Source: Cyanobacteria bacterium FACHB-502
GTDB taxonomy: Bacteria; Cyanobacteriota; Cyanobacteriia; Elainellales; Elainellaceae
Reading direction: 5' to 3'
Assembly: GCA_014695325.1 (NCBI GenBank)
Contig: JACJNZ010000071.1
Span: forward strand, 24,115-88,114
DNA: 64,000 nucleotides
Below are positions 17,332 to 27,131 of the stretch, piece after piece. The translations under genes and the position numbers were made by a program. The notes under the pieces are model-generated. The model made no database searches. It saw only the letters and a program-made list of their open reading frames with translations, and had not been told where the DNA came from. Numbering within the stretch: the first letter of the stretch is position 1; every line of letters begins with the position of its first letter.

Positions 17332-19353
17332 CTAAGCAAACGCCTCCAAATCTACCTTGTACTCCTCTGTCGGAACCAACTGCCAGCTTGTATCCGGCTC
17401 CAGCTTCAGTACGTAGTCGTGATACTTCAGCAAGCTGGTGCGGTGTCCGACGCTGATGAAGGTGGTTTGGGTATCACGGAGCGTTTGGTAGAGCCGCTGT
17501 TCATTCGCCAGATCGAGCGCACTGGTGGCTTCGTCTAGAATGGCGTAGCGCGGTTTGGTCAGCAGCAAACGGGCAAAGGCAAGCCGCTGCTGTTCGCCCA
17601 AAGACAGCACATCCGACCAGTCGAGAATTACATCAAAGCCACCGACGCGCTCCGGCAAGTCTGCTAAGTTAACTTGCTTCAGCACACGATACACATCTTC
17701 GTCGTTGACTGCGTTGTTTTCCAGATTGGGATAAAGCAACTGATCGCGCAAGGTTCCCAGCACCATGTAGGGGCGCTGCGGCAAAAACAGCATTTCCTTC
17801 AGATTCGGACGACCGATGCGCCCGGTTCCCGTGTTCCACAATCCGGCGATCGCCCGCAGCATCGAGCTTTTGCCCACCCCGCTCTGACCGACAATCACCA
17901 AGCCCTGTCCGGGTTGCAGCGTCATCGACAAATCACTGGTTAGTGTCCGTTGACCTTTGGGCGTTTGCAGCGTCACGCGATTGAGAGAAATTTGCGGTTC
18001 TTCAACCAGATCGATCTTGGTTTGTCCTTCGGGATAAATCTTGTCCTGTTCTTGCAGGGCTTCGGTAAAGGTTTCCAAACGGTTGATTCCGGCAGCGAAG
18101 GCACTGATTCGCTCAACCTGCCCATAAAGCACAAAGACTGCAAAAGCAGCAAGTACCTGGCTAAAGGCAAAGTTTGCCTGAGTAATATCACCAAACTGAA
18201 TCTGTCCAGCAAAAAACAGCGGGGCCATAATCAACGAGGGCAAAATCACGATCGCATACTCATACCCTTTAGTGAAGAAAGAAAGGTTTCGCTGCCAGCG
18301 AATCAGGAAGTTGAAGTTTTGCAGAACCCGATTAAATCGCTGTCCTAATTGCCCAATTTCCTGATTTTCTCCCCGATAAAAGGCAATTGATTCAGCGTTG
18401 TCCCGAACGTGAATCAACCCATAGCGAAAATCTGCTTCGCGTTTTAATTGCAGGAAGTTGAGCGTAATCAGCCGTTTACCAAAAATGGCAACGACGATCG
18501 TCCCAAAAATGGCATAGCCAATCAAAAACACCGACAGAGTTCTGGAGATTGACCAGAGAATTCCGGTAAAGGAAATGAGATCAAGAACTGCACCCAAAAT
18601 CAGCAGCAAATAATACAAGCTTGTATTCGTAAAGCCGCGAATATCTTCAGAAATTCGTTGGTCAGGGTTATCAATATTTTCGTCGTTATTAATTTCGTAG
18701 TAGGCGCGATTGCTGAAGTATTCGTTGAGAAACTTTCCGGTCATCCATTCTCGCCAGTAAAGCCCCAGCACGTCCTGCAAATAACTGTAGATCACTACGA
18801 TCGGCGTACCGACGACAAATACACCCGCATACACAAACAAAAACAGCCAGAAAGTCGGCTGGTCTTTATCTGCCAAGGCAGTCATAAAGAAGTTGCTAAC
18901 ATAGCTAATCGTCACGTTTAAGCCGCTTACCGCCAGCGACAACAGCAGCAGTGACGACAGCAAAAGCCACTGCCTCCAGCGGGGTAATACATTACGTCTT
19001 GCTAGGAAAAACCCGATCGCCGGAATCAGCAGCGCAGTGAGGACGATCGCGACCCCAGGCGAAGTCCAAACCGCTTGCACAAGGCCGACGAATCCGCCTG
19101 CCGTTTGTTCCATAAACTGCGGAAAAAGCTGCTGACAAAGCATTGTCACGCCGCTAATCAGCACAAATAAAAACGCAAACAAAAACACGATCAGTAGTAC
19201 CAGCAGCCCAAAGAAAACCTTGCCGCTTCCTGGTGTAGTGGGATACCAGTAGGGCTGGGCGATCGCCACAAAGCGATTCCAGAGTTTCCAGTCGAAGCGA
19301 CTTAGCCGACGTAATGATTCCTGTGAAGAATTCGGGGCAGTTGCAGTGGTCAT
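17332..19353 (-). CDS. SbmA/BacA-like ABC transporter, fused membrane and ATPase domains
   Basis: 673 residues. The N-terminal half has six or more membrane segments, several preceding a long helical cytoplasmic section, and matches the SbmA/BacA (peroxisomal ABCD-like) membrane domain including the EWMTGKFLNEYF stretch. The C-terminal ATPase shows a Walker A (VGQSGVGKSSML), the variant signature LSLGEQQRLAF, a Walker B (YAILDEATSALD) and an H-loop (SVGHRTSL). It is a half-size exporter/importer likely to function as a homodimer. Homologues move vitamin B12, peptides or very-long-chain fatty-acid derivatives; the substrate here is unknown. The start is the ATG at 19353. Confidence 0.9.
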   Translation of the reverse strand: MTTATAPNSSQESLRRLSRFDWKLWNRFVAIAQPYWYPTTPGSGKVFFGLLVLLIVFLFAFLFVLISGVTMLCQQLFPQFMEQTAGGFVGLVQAVWTSPGVAIVLTALLIPAIGFFLARRNVLPRWRQWLLLSSLLLLSLAVSGLNVTISYVSNFFMTALADKDQPTFWLFLFVYAGVFVVGTPIVVIYSYLQDVLGLYWREWMTGKFLNEYFSNRAYYEINNDENIDNPDQRISEDIRGFTNTSLYYLLLILGAVLDLISFTGILWSISRTLSVFLIGYAIFGTIVVAIFGKRLITLNFLQLKREADFRYGLIHVRDNAESIAFYRGENQEIGQLGQRFNRVLQNFNFLIRWQRNLSFFTKGYEYAIVILPSLIMAPLFFAGQIQFGDITQANFAFSQVLAAFAVFVLYGQVERISAFAAGINRLETFTEALQEQDKIYPEGQTKIDLVEEPQISLNRVTLQTPKGQRTLTSDLSMTLQPGQGLVIVGQSGVGKSSMLRAIAGLWNTGTGRIGRPNLKEMLFLPQRPYMVLGTLRDQLLYPNLENNAVNDEDVYRVLKQVNLADLPERVGGFDVILDWSDVLSLGEQQRLAFARLLLTKPRYAILDEATSALDLANEQRLYQTLRDTQTTFISVGHRTSLLKYHDYVLKLEPDTSWQLVPTEEYKVDLEAFA

Positions 19354-19866
19354 TCGCAATAGAACCAGCGATAGAAATTTAGATGTTTTCAGTCATTCTA
19401 TCGACCTATTTTAGGAGTTTATTCTGCGATCGGTGGTTCATTGCGATCGATTTCTTTTTGTTTCGATCCAGATGAATTCGATTTATTGCAGTGAATTTGA
19501 TTCGCAGTGTGACGGCAAAAGACGATGTGTTAGACGAAATGTTCCTACTCAAGACGAGAGCTGTTTTTCCCACATCAGATTTAAAGTTCTCCCGAATCAG
19601 CTCTGATGTAGATTCAAGTTCTCTAAGCAGTGTTCGATGAGTTGCAGCCCCCTAAATCCCCCAATTCTGGGGGACTTTGAACTGAGGGAAGGCTTTTAAG
19701 CAGTGGTAAAGGTTAGAGGGCGAATAAGAAAGATTTTCCCCTTAGAGATGTGTCCACATCGCAGCCAACCCTGATGGAACCGAGCTAATAATGCTAACTG
19801 TCAAAGTCCCCCAAAATTGGGGGATTTAGGGAGCAATGCAGGATCTTCCCACGCCCAAAATCCCTT
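19354..19866. other. 513-bp intergenic region holding an inverted-repeat element
   Basis: No gene is visible. The right half contains a pair of inverted copies of a C/G-tract motif (listed separately). The left part is AT-rich and probably carries the transporter promoter on the minus strand. Confidence 0.6.
19643..19838. mobile_element. MITE-like element with inverted terminal repeats
   Basis: The left arm (about 19646-19682) reads CCCCCTAAATCCCCCAATTC then GGGGGACTTTGA. The right arm (about 19800-19833) is its near-exact reverse complement (TCAAAGTCCCCCAAAATTGG, then GGGATTTAGGG). Each arm is itself a small palindrome around AATT. About 120 bp of unique DNA lies between, with no transposase. 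This is the classic layout of a cyanobacterial miniature inverted-repeat element or paired palindromic repeats. Confidence 0.65.
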
Positions 19867-21960
19867 CTATGACTGCGTTTTCTCCTCCACTCTCAACGTC
19901 CGCAGCAAAAACGCCCAGCGATCGGCAACTTCCTCAATAATTTTGGCAGTTGGCTTTCCGGCTCCGTGTCCTGCCTTCGTTTCGATCCGAATCAGCACCG
20001 GGTTCTCGCCCTGATGGGCTGCCTGCAAAGCTGCCGCAAATTTGAAGCTGTGTGCCGGAACCACGCGATCGTCATGGTCTGCCGTAGTAATCATTGTTGC
20101 CGGATAAGCCGTTCCCAGTTTGAGATTGTGCAGCGGCGAATAGGCGTAGAGGGTCTGAAACTCCTCAGGATTCTCCGGCGAACCGTACTCAGCACACCAT
20201 GCCCAGCCGATCGTGAACTTATGGAACCGCAGCATATCCATCACGCCCACCGCAGGTAGAGCCGCCCCAAACAAATCCGGTCGCTGAGTCATGCAGGCTC
20301 CCACCAGCAAACCGCCATTGCTACCACCGCCGATCGCCAGTTTCTGGGGCTGGGTGTATTTGTTCTCGATCAGCCACTCTGCCGCCGCGATGAAATCATC
20401 AAACACATTTTGCTTGTTCAGCTTCATGCCCGCCTGATGCCAGTCTTCGCCATATTCGCCGCCGCCCCGCAGGTTTGCCATTGCATACACGCCGCCCAAC
20501 TCCATCCAGACCAGATTGGCAGGTGAAAAAGAAGGCGTGAGCGAAATATTAAACCCGCCGTAGGCATAAAGGTAGGTCGGATTGTTGCTATCCAGCGCCA
20601 GTCCCTTCTTGTGGGTAATAAACATTGGGATCTGCGTCCCGTCTCTGCTGGTGTAAAACACCTGGCGCGTCTCGTAATCATCCGGGTTGAAATCGACCTG
20701 CGGCTGACGGAACAGCGTACTTTCCCCGGTGATCATGTCATAGCGATAAATTGTGGGCGGCGTGGTGAAACTCGTAAAGCTGTAGAAGGTTTCCGTATCG
20801 TGTCGCTCTCCCCCAAATCCCCCGGCTGAACCCAGTCCAGGCAGTTCCACCTCGCGCACAAAGCGACCGTCCAGGTCAAAAATCTTTACCTGCGTCCGGG
20901 CATCTTTCAGATAAGACGCTACAAACTGGTTGTTCAGTATCCCCACACCTTCCAGCGTTTCCGCTGCCTGCGGGATAATTTCCTTCCAGTTTGATTTGTC
21001 GGGACTGGTCAGGTCGATCGCAATCACCCGACCGCGCGGCGCGTCCAGATCGGTCTGTATCCAGAAAGTCGTGCCCTCATTATCAATCACGCTGTAGCTG
21101 GCTTCAAAGGTATTAATCAGCTCGACCACCGGAGCATTTTCCTGGCTCAAGTCTTTGTAAAACACCAGATTGCGCGAATCTGTGCCCAGCCACACCGAAA
21201 TAATCAAATACCGTCCGTCCTCGGTCACGCCACCACCAAAGCCCCACTCCTTCTGGTCGGGACGCTCATAGATCAACACATCCTCAGACTGCGATGTACC
21301 GAGTCGGTGATAGTAAAGCTTCTGGAAATAGTTCACGTCCTCCAGCTTGGTCGCTTCGTTCGGCTCATTGTAGCGAGAGTAAAAGAAGCCCTGATGATCT
21401 GGCGTCCAGCTTGCCCCCGAAAACTTGATCCACTTCAAATGATCCGGCAGATCCTCGCCCGTCTCGACATCGCGCACCTTCCACTCCTGCCAGTCCGACC
21501 CTGCGGTGGACAAGCCATACGCCATCCGTTTCGCATTCTTGCTGATCGCCAGCCCCGACAGCGCGACCGTTCCATCTTCCGAAAGCTTGTTGGGATCAAG
21601 CAAAACCCGCGCCTCTGCATCTAGATTCGGCAAGGTGTACAGCACGCTCTGATTTTGCAGCCCATCATTCTTAAAGTAGAAATAGCGCGATTCCTCTTTA
21701 AACGGAATGCCGTACTTCTCGTAGTCCCAGAGTGCCGTCAACCGCTGCTGAATTCGATCGCGGCTCGGAATCTCCTTCAAAAACCCAAACGAAACCTGAT
21801 TTTGCGCCTCAACCCAGGCTTGGGTTTGTTCACTGTTGGGGTCTTCCAGCCAACGATAAGGATCAGCCACCACAACGCCATGATAGTCATCCACTTGGTC
21901 AACCGCAGGGCTTTGCGGATAAGCTAGGGACTGGGAAAGGGGGTGGGAAGAAGGAGTCAT
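19867..21960 (-). CDS. Prolyl oligopeptidase (S9A family)
   Basis: 697 residues from the ATG at 21960; the longer open frame to 22086 has an N-terminus unlike the family. An N-terminal beta-propeller (about 70-410) follows DPYRWLEDPNSEQTQAWVEA, typical of POP. The catalytic Ser lies in GGGSNGGLLVG (about 546), the Asp in DHDDRVVPAHS (about 630) and the His in KAGHGAGKPTAK (about 665). It cleaves peptides shorter than about 30 residues after proline. There is no signal peptide, so it should be cytoplasmic. It stands alone, divergent from the FHA-PBP gene. Confidence 0.93.
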   Translation of the reverse strand: MTPSSHPLSQSLAYPQSPAVDQVDDYHGVVVADPYRWLEDPNSEQTQAWVEAQNQVSFGFLKEIPSRDRIQQRLTALWDYEKYGIPFKEESRYFYFKNDGLQNQSVLYTLPNLDAEARVLLDPNKLSEDGTVALSGLAISKNAKRMAYGLSTAGSDWQEWKVRDVETGEDLPDHLKWIKFSGASWTPDHQGFFYSRYNEPNEATKLEDVNYFQKLYYHRLGTSQSEDVLIYERPDQKEWGFGGGVTEDGRYLIISVWLGTDSRNLVFYKDLSQENAPVVELINTFEASYSVIDNEGTTFWIQTDLDAPRGRVIAIDLTSPDKSNWKEIIPQAAETLEGVGILNNQFVASYLKDARTQVKIFDLDGRFVREVELPGLGSAGGFGGERHDTETFYSFTSFTTPPTIYRYDMITGESTLFRQPQVDFNPDDYETRQVFYTSRDGTQIPMFITHKKGLALDSNNPTYLYAYGGFNISLTPSFSPANLVWMELGGVYAMANLRGGGEYGEDWHQAGMKLNKQNVFDDFIAAAEWLIENKYTQPQKLAIGGGSNGGLLVGACMTQRPDLFGAALPAVGVMDMLRFHKFTIGWAWCAEYGSPENPEEFQTLYAYSPLHNLKLGTAYPATMITTADHDDRVVPAHSFKFAAALQAAHQGENPVLIRIETKAGHGAGKPTAKIIEEVADRWAFLLRTLRVEEKTQS

Positions 21961-22220
21961 AAGACGATCGCCTGCCGCTTTTCTGAGGTGAACTGCCACG
22001 ACGAACACAAATCCGCCGCTCTCTTCATTGTAATTATCTCCAAAACTCCCCAAGCGGAATCCCAATCCCCTCACCCATTCACCCATCTACTCATCCACCT
22101 AACTCCCCACACAAAAAACGATCAAAAAGCCCCAACCTTTCTGGAAACCCCCATGCCCCAACTTGTATCTCAATAAGATGTTTGATGATACGCGTTGCCT
22201 GATTGCGGCATAATTCTGGC

Positions 22221-24518
22221 ATGACTCCTCCCCAGACACCCAACCCAGCCCCAAATCCTCAGCCGCCCAATCCTTCACCCAACCCGCCGAAAACCCTCTT
22301 GGGGGCACTGACTCAGGCGGTGCGAACGGTGCAGGCGCGGGTCGATTTTACCAAGCTTCGGCTTAAGCCTAATGCCAGAGTCCCCGAACTTCTGGTGCAG
22401 GATGCCGACGCAACCCAGGCTGAAACCTATCCCTTGCTGGGCGAAAGCTACCTGCTAGGACGCAGCTCCAAGTCCTGCGATATCGTGGTGCGAAATCCGG
22501 TTGTGAGTCAGGTTCATCTGTCGCTGACGCGGGATAAGCGCAAGCCGAATGCGCCCTTTGTGCTGCGCGACGAAAATTCGACCAACGGAATCTATCGCGG
22601 CAAGCGGCGAGTCACCAAGTTTCCCCTGCGGCATGGGGATATTTTGACTCTAGGGCCCCCAGAACTGGCGGCAGCCGTCCGCGTTCAGTATCACGATCCC
22701 CCACCTTGGTATGTCAGAGCCTTTCGCTACGGGCTATATGGCGCAACAGGGGTGACTGCGCTCACGGCTTGCTGGGTCGGGTTAGAGTGGCAAAAGTTCT
22801 CGGTGCGTCCGCTGCCTGCCTCAGTTCAAGGTCCGGTCGTCGTTTATACGCGAGACGGAAAAACGCCGCTCAGCACCGTAGAAACTCGTCCGCACGTCGA
22901 GATGAAGCAGCTCAGCGATTTTTCGCCCTATTTGGCGGAAGCGGTGATTGCCTCAGAAGATACTCGCTACTACTGGCATTTAGGCGTTGATCCGCTCGGT
23001 ATTTTGCGGGCGGCCGTCATCAACGTTCGGGACGGCCAAATCCTGGAAGGTGGCAGTACCGTCACCCAGCAGCTTGCCCGCAGCATTTTCCGTGACTATG
23101 TAGGAACCGAAGACTCTGCCGGACGCAAACTGCGTGAAGCGGTTGCTGCCTTGAAGCTAGAGACGTTTTACAGCAAAGACGACCTGATGCTGACCTATCT
23201 GAATCGGGTTTATCTGGGGAACGGGAACTACGGCTTTGAGGACGCGGCACAGTTTTACTTCGGCAAATCTGCTAAAGACCTTTCGCTGTCAGAAGCCGCA
23301 ACGCTGGTCGGAATTTTGCCTGCGCCGAACCGCTTTAATCCGGTGCGGGACTACGAGACGGCAGTGCAGTTTCGTGATCGCGTTCTCAACCGCATGGCAG
23401 CCCAGGGCAAAGTCAGCCAGGAAGACGCCCAACGTGCCCGTCGATCGCGCATCGAAATTAATCCCGCAGCCGTTAAGCAGCTGCAAAGCACGATCGCCCC
23501 TTATTTCTACGGTGAGGTGTTTGCGGAACTCGAACGCCTGCTAGGAGAGCAGCTCGCCCAGGAAGGAAATTTTGTCGTCGAAAGCACCCTCGATCAGCGA
23601 ATTCAGCAGGTCGCAGAATCCTCACTGAGAACTGCCGTAACGGACACGGGCACCTCGGTAGGTTTCTCGGAAGGGGCAATGGTGACGCTAGATTCCCAGT
23701 CGGGCGAAGTACTGTCAATGGTCGGTGGTGCGGACTACCAGCAGAGCCAGTTTAATCGGGCAACCCAGGCATATCGCCAGCCCGGATCGACATTCAAAAT
23801 CTTTGCCTATGTTGCCGCACTGGAGCAGGGAACCTCGCCCTATACCTCGTTTTCCTGTGCCCCGTTGACCTGGGAGGGACAGTCGTTTGAGGGCTGTCGA
23901 TCGGGCAGCGGCAGTCTGGATATGTTTGGGGCAGTGGCTCAATCCGAGAATCCGGTCGCACTGCGGGTGGCGCAAGACGTGGGACTCGATCGCGTCATTC
24001 AAACCGCAAAGCGAATGGGCATCACGGCTGATCTGCAGGCTACCCCCGGATTGATTCTGGGACAAAGCGAAGTGAATCTGCTCCAGCTCACGGGTGCCTT
24101 TGGCGTACTGGCAAATCAGGGAGTAAGCCATCGTCCTCACTTAATCCGCCGCATTTTTGACAGCAGCGATTGCCAGAATGTGAACGATGCAAGAACGTGC
24201 CGTGTGATTTACGACTACAGCAAAGACGCAGAGGCAAATGTCACCGTTCTCTCACCTGAAGTTGCAAATACCATGACTTCCTTGCTGCAAGGGGTTGTGC
24301 AGTCGGGCACCGGACGAGCTGCCTCTCTCGGTTTAGGTGAAGCAGGCAAAACAGGAACAACCAATGACAATGTTGACCTCTGGTTTGTTGGCTACATTCC
24401 TAGCCAATCACTGGTGACAGGAGTTTGGTTTGGTAACGATGACAACACCCCAACGAACGGCACAAGCGGCGATGCAGCCCAGCTTTGGGGAAACTTCATG
24501 GGACAGATTGCCCGATAA
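22221..24518 (+). CDS. Bifunctional penicillin-binding protein 1 with N-terminal FHA domain
   Basis: 765 residues from the ATG at 22221 (an upstream TTG at 22203 is less likely). A proline-rich head is followed by an FHA domain (YLLGRSSKSCDIVV, then SQVHLSL and DENSTNG), one membrane segment (about 175-195), a GT51 transglycosylase (EDTRYYWHLG and GGSTVTQQLAR) and a transpeptidase with SxxK in PGSTFKIFAY (about 522), SEN in AQSENPVAL and KTGTT (about 709). It polymerises and cross-links peptidoglycan. FHA domains bind phosphothreonine peptides, so a Ser/Thr kinase probably controls the enzyme or its placement. The FHA faces the cytoplasm by topology. Confidence 0.94.
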   Translation: MTPPQTPNPAPNPQPPNPSPNPPKTLLGALTQAVRTVQARVDFTKLRLKPNARVPELLVQDADATQAETYPLLGESYLLGRSSKSCDIVVRNPVVSQVHLSLTRDKRKPNAPFVLRDENSTNGIYRGKRRVTKFPLRHGDILTLGPPELAAAVRVQYHDPPPWYVRAFRYGLYGATGVTALTACWVGLEWQKFSVRPLPASVQGPVVVYTRDGKTPLSTVETRPHVEMKQLSDFSPYLAEAVIASEDTRYYWHLGVDPLGILRAAVINVRDGQILEGGSTVTQQLARSIFRDYVGTEDSAGRKLREAVAALKLETFYSKDDLMLTYLNRVYLGNGNYGFEDAAQFYFGKSAKDLSLSEAATLVGILPAPNRFNPVRDYETAVQFRDRVLNRMAAQGKVSQEDAQRARRSRIEINPAAVKQLQSTIAPYFYGEVFAELERLLGEQLAQEGNFVVESTLDQRIQQVAESSLRTAVTDTGTSVGFSEGAMVTLDSQSGEVLSMVGGADYQQSQFNRATQAYRQPGSTFKIFAYVAALEQGTSPYTSFSCAPLTWEGQSFEGCRSGSGSLDMFGAVAQSENPVALRVAQDVGLDRVIQTAKRMGITADLQATPGLILGQSEVNLLQLTGAFGVLANQGVSHRPHLIRRIFDSSDCQNVNDARTCRVIYDYSKDAEANVTVLSPEVANTMTSLLQGVVQSGTGRAASLGLGEAGKTGTTNDNVDLWFVGYIPSQSLVTGVWFGNDDNTPTNGTSGDAAQLWGNFMGQIAR

Positions 24519-24731
24519 AAAACCCTAAGAATTTTCCATCGATACTATTGCAAAATATCAGTGTCTTTTGAATTTTAAAAAAGATGTTTTCTATTTTGCT
24601 GCGCTAACTCAATAGATCCGCTATTATTGCTTGCAAAGCAGTACTGGATTGCAGTATTAATGGGAATCATCTTCTCGTCTACCCTGCGTTTCCTTGAACT
24701 GCCACTCGTCTCGAATGGTTTGGAGAGAATT
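24519..24731. other. Untranslated leader region of the RRM gene
   Basis: AT-rich 213-bp gap between the PBP and RRM genes. An in-frame extension upstream to 24627 exists but encodes a hydrophobic stretch foreign to the family. Long leaders are usual for cold-induced RNA-binding protein genes of cyanobacteria; no specific thermosensor structure is claimed. Confidence 0.4.
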
Positions 24732-25034
24732 GTGACTATTTACGTTGGCAACCTGTCTTTTCAGGCAACTGAAGAGGATCTACGGGAAGTTTTCGCTGAG
24801 TATGGAAAAGTGAGTCGAGTCAGCTTACCAACCGATCGGGAAACCGGAAGGAAGCGGGGCTTTGCATTCGTCGAAATGGAAGACGATGCTCAAGAGCAAA
24901 AGGCGATCGACGAACTTGACGGCGCAGAATGGCTCGGTCGCGAAATTCGAGTCAACAAAGCCAAACCCCGTGAAGAGGGCGGTGGCGGTGGTGGTGGTGG
25001 TCGTCGGAATGGCGGTGGCTATCCGAGAGGCTAG
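24732..25034 (+). CDS. RRM-type RNA-binding protein with glycine-rich tail
   Basis: 100 residues starting at the GTG at 24732, which has GGAGAG upstream and puts the RNP2 motif (IYVGNL) at the N-terminus as in all family members. RNP1 is RGFAFVEM. The last 20 residues are a Gly/Arg-rich tail. This is the cyanobacterial Rbp family that resembles eukaryotic RRM proteins, binds single-stranded RNA and is often cold-regulated or involved in thylakoid-mRNA localisation. The open frame reaches back to 24627, but that extension is not conserved in the family as known to me. Confidence 0.92.
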   Translation: MTIYVGNLSFQATEEDLREVFAEYGKVSRVSLPTDRETGRKRGFAFVEMEDDAQEQKAIDELDGAEWLGREIRVNKAKPREEGGGGGGGGRRNGGGYPRG

Positions 25035-25075
25035 ATGGTAACGCTTCTTCGATCGCATCCGGCAGCAGACGGCAA

Positions 25076-25103
25076 CTCCTCTAAATGAGCTCCTCTAAAT
25101 GAG
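25076..25103. repeat. Perfect 14-bp tandem duplication
   Basis: Two exact copies of CTCCTCTAAATGAG lie downstream of the RRM gene. This is one of several 14-bp intergenic duplications in the window. Confidence 0.85.
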
Positions 25104-25170
25104 CTAAAGAAGCTGCTTTCTATCGGTTCGGTAAGATCAAAAGAAGAACCCTTTATTTCTAGAGCCGCTC

Positions 25171-26697
25171 ATGTCTCGGTCAAGTCTTTTGTTAGTCCTG
25201 GTTGGCATCATCCTGGTGTTGGGGCTAACGATTTGGCTAATCGGTTCCTTGTCACAGCTCTACTACAGCATTGCGTGGACATCGCCACTGCTGGCAAATT
25301 TGCTGCTGTTCCTCTTGATTGGACTGTTTGCAGCACTGGCGATCGTCCTGTTCTATTATGCGCTGCGATTCACGAAGCCAAAGCAACCCAAGCGGCTGCC
25401 GACTGTTCCTGTCGAAAAGGTCGATGCGGCAAGAGAGACGCTGCGGGCAGTACAGCAGCAAATTGACCAGATCGAAGACGAAGTCACCCGTCAGGCTCTT
25501 GCCAGCCGCACCCGTGAAATCGAAGAAAGCCTCAGCCGTCGGGAAATTCGAGTCGTGATCTTTGGCACAGGCTCTGCAGGCAAAACGTCCCTGATCAACG
25601 CGATTATCGATCGCATTACCGGACAAACGGCGGGGGGGCAGGTTGGCGCACCGATGGGAACCACCTGTGTAGAATCCACCTCAAGACTCCAGCTTCGCGG
25701 CTTGGGACGAGAGATTTTGCTGACTGACACCCCCGGAATCCTGGAAGCAGGCATCGCAGGAACAGAACGAGAACAGGCGGCGCGAAAGCTAGCGACCGAA
25801 GCCGATTTGCTGCTGTTTGTGGTCGATAACGATTTGCGCCAGTCTGAATACACCGTGCTTCGATCGCTTCTCACTATCGGCAAACGATCGCTCCTCGTCT
25901 TCAACAAAACCGATTTATATCCCGAAGCCGACCTGGAAGCCCTGATTGCTCAGATTCAGCAGCGGCTTCAAGATTTAATCTCAGCAGAAGATATCATTCC
26001 GATCGCCGCCAACCCTCAGCCCGTGCAGCTCGAAAGCGGCGAATGGCTCACCCCTGAACCCGATATCTTTCCTTTGCTTCAGCGCATCGCAGCCGTTTTG
26101 CGATCGGAAGGCGAAAATTTGGTGGCGGACAACATTCTGCTGCAATCCCAGCAGCTTAGCGAAGCGGCACGGCAGCAAATCGACGACCAGCGACGACAGC
26201 AGGCAGAAAAAGTTGTCGATCGCTATCAGTGGATTGTAGCAGGAGCCGTTACCGTCACTCCTTTACCGGGAGTCGATCTGTTAGCAACGGCGGCAATTAA
26301 CGCCCAAATGGTGATCGAGCTGGGGCGCATCTACGGCTGCGAAATTAATCTGGAGCGAGGAAAGGATCTGGCAATTTCCTTAGCAAAAACCCTGGTCAGT
26401 CTGGGCGTAGTGCGCGGCGCGTTTGAACTGCTCTCAATTACGCTGCAAACCAATGTGGGAACCTTTCTCGTCGGTCGAGCCATTCAAGGCGTGACGGCAG
26501 CCTATCTCACACGAATTGCTGGAAAAAGCTTTATCGAATACTTCCGTCGCAATCAAGACTGGGGCGACGGCGGCATGACGGAAGTGGTGCAGGAACAGTT
26601 TCGCCTGAATCAGCGCGACGAGTTCATCCGAGCCTTTATGCAGGATGCGATCGACCGAGTGGTGCAGCCGCTAGTTAATGCTAAGCAGGCTCCTTGA
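25171..26697 (+). CDS. Membrane-anchored GTPase with DUF697 domain
   Basis: 508 residues. Two N-terminal membrane segments (about 5-27 and 42-66) are followed by a helical stretch and a GTPase domain: G1 GTGSAGKTSL (about 131), G3 DTPG in LLTDTPGILEAG, G4 NKTD in LVFNKTDLY. The C-terminal DUF697 region (about 345-460) is hydrophobic, with AGAVTVTPLPGVDLLATAA. This architecture is widespread in cyanobacteria and related to YcjF/Era-like GTPases; a role in envelope or membrane maintenance is only inferred. The gene stands alone with its own start ATG at 25171. Confidence 0.88.
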   Translation: MSRSSLLLVLVGIILVLGLTIWLIGSLSQLYYSIAWTSPLLANLLLFLLIGLFAALAIVLFYYALRFTKPKQPKRLPTVPVEKVDAARETLRAVQQQIDQIEDEVTRQALASRTREIEESLSRREIRVVIFGTGSAGKTSLINAIIDRITGQTAGGQVGAPMGTTCVESTSRLQLRGLGREILLTDTPGILEAGIAGTEREQAARKLATEADLLLFVVDNDLRQSEYTVLRSLLTIGKRSLLVFNKTDLYPEADLEALIAQIQQRLQDLISAEDIIPIAANPQPVQLESGEWLTPEPDIFPLLQRIAAVLRSEGENLVADNILLQSQQLSEAARQQIDDQRRQQAEKVVDRYQWIVAGAVTVTPLPGVDLLATAAINAQMVIELGRIYGCEINLERGKDLAISLAKTLVSLGVVRGAFELLSITLQTNVGTFLVGRAIQGVTAAYLTRIAGKSFIEYFRRNQDWGDGGMTEVVQEQFRLNQRDEFIRAFMQDAIDRVVQPLVNAKQAP

Positions 26698-27131
26698 AAG
26701 GCGATTTGATTTGAAAAGTGAACTTGTGACCTGAACTGCTTCCAGTTTCTGGCTAGCTTGTACATCTGCGTTAAGTCGGCGATCGTTGTAGGTTTTGCAG
26801 TTCCCTGATACTTCTCTAAACGCCTGATAAAAAACTCGATCGCACCGTAATCTTTACTTCAACTTGATAAAGCAACTTCATTCCTTCAAGCAGCAATTCG
26901 GGAATCACCGATACAAAGAATGTAGGTTAGAGAGTTCCCTGCATAATTCAGAACTGCCGTGATTTAAATCAATCACGAATTGGGTGTATCCGTCACAATT
27001 TGCAAAGCCAATCGAGCAAGACGTGAAACTTCACGCTGCTTAAAGAAGTCGTGGTTAATTAGCCCCCAAAGTGGGAACACTCTTGACAGGCAATCTATGC
27101 CCCCTTACACCGGAGCACTGAGACGAACACT
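26698..27131. other. 434-bp leader of sigC
   Basis: No gene is visible. The region is likely to contain the sigC promoter and leader. I see no convincing regulator site or stable terminator. Confidence 0.5.
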
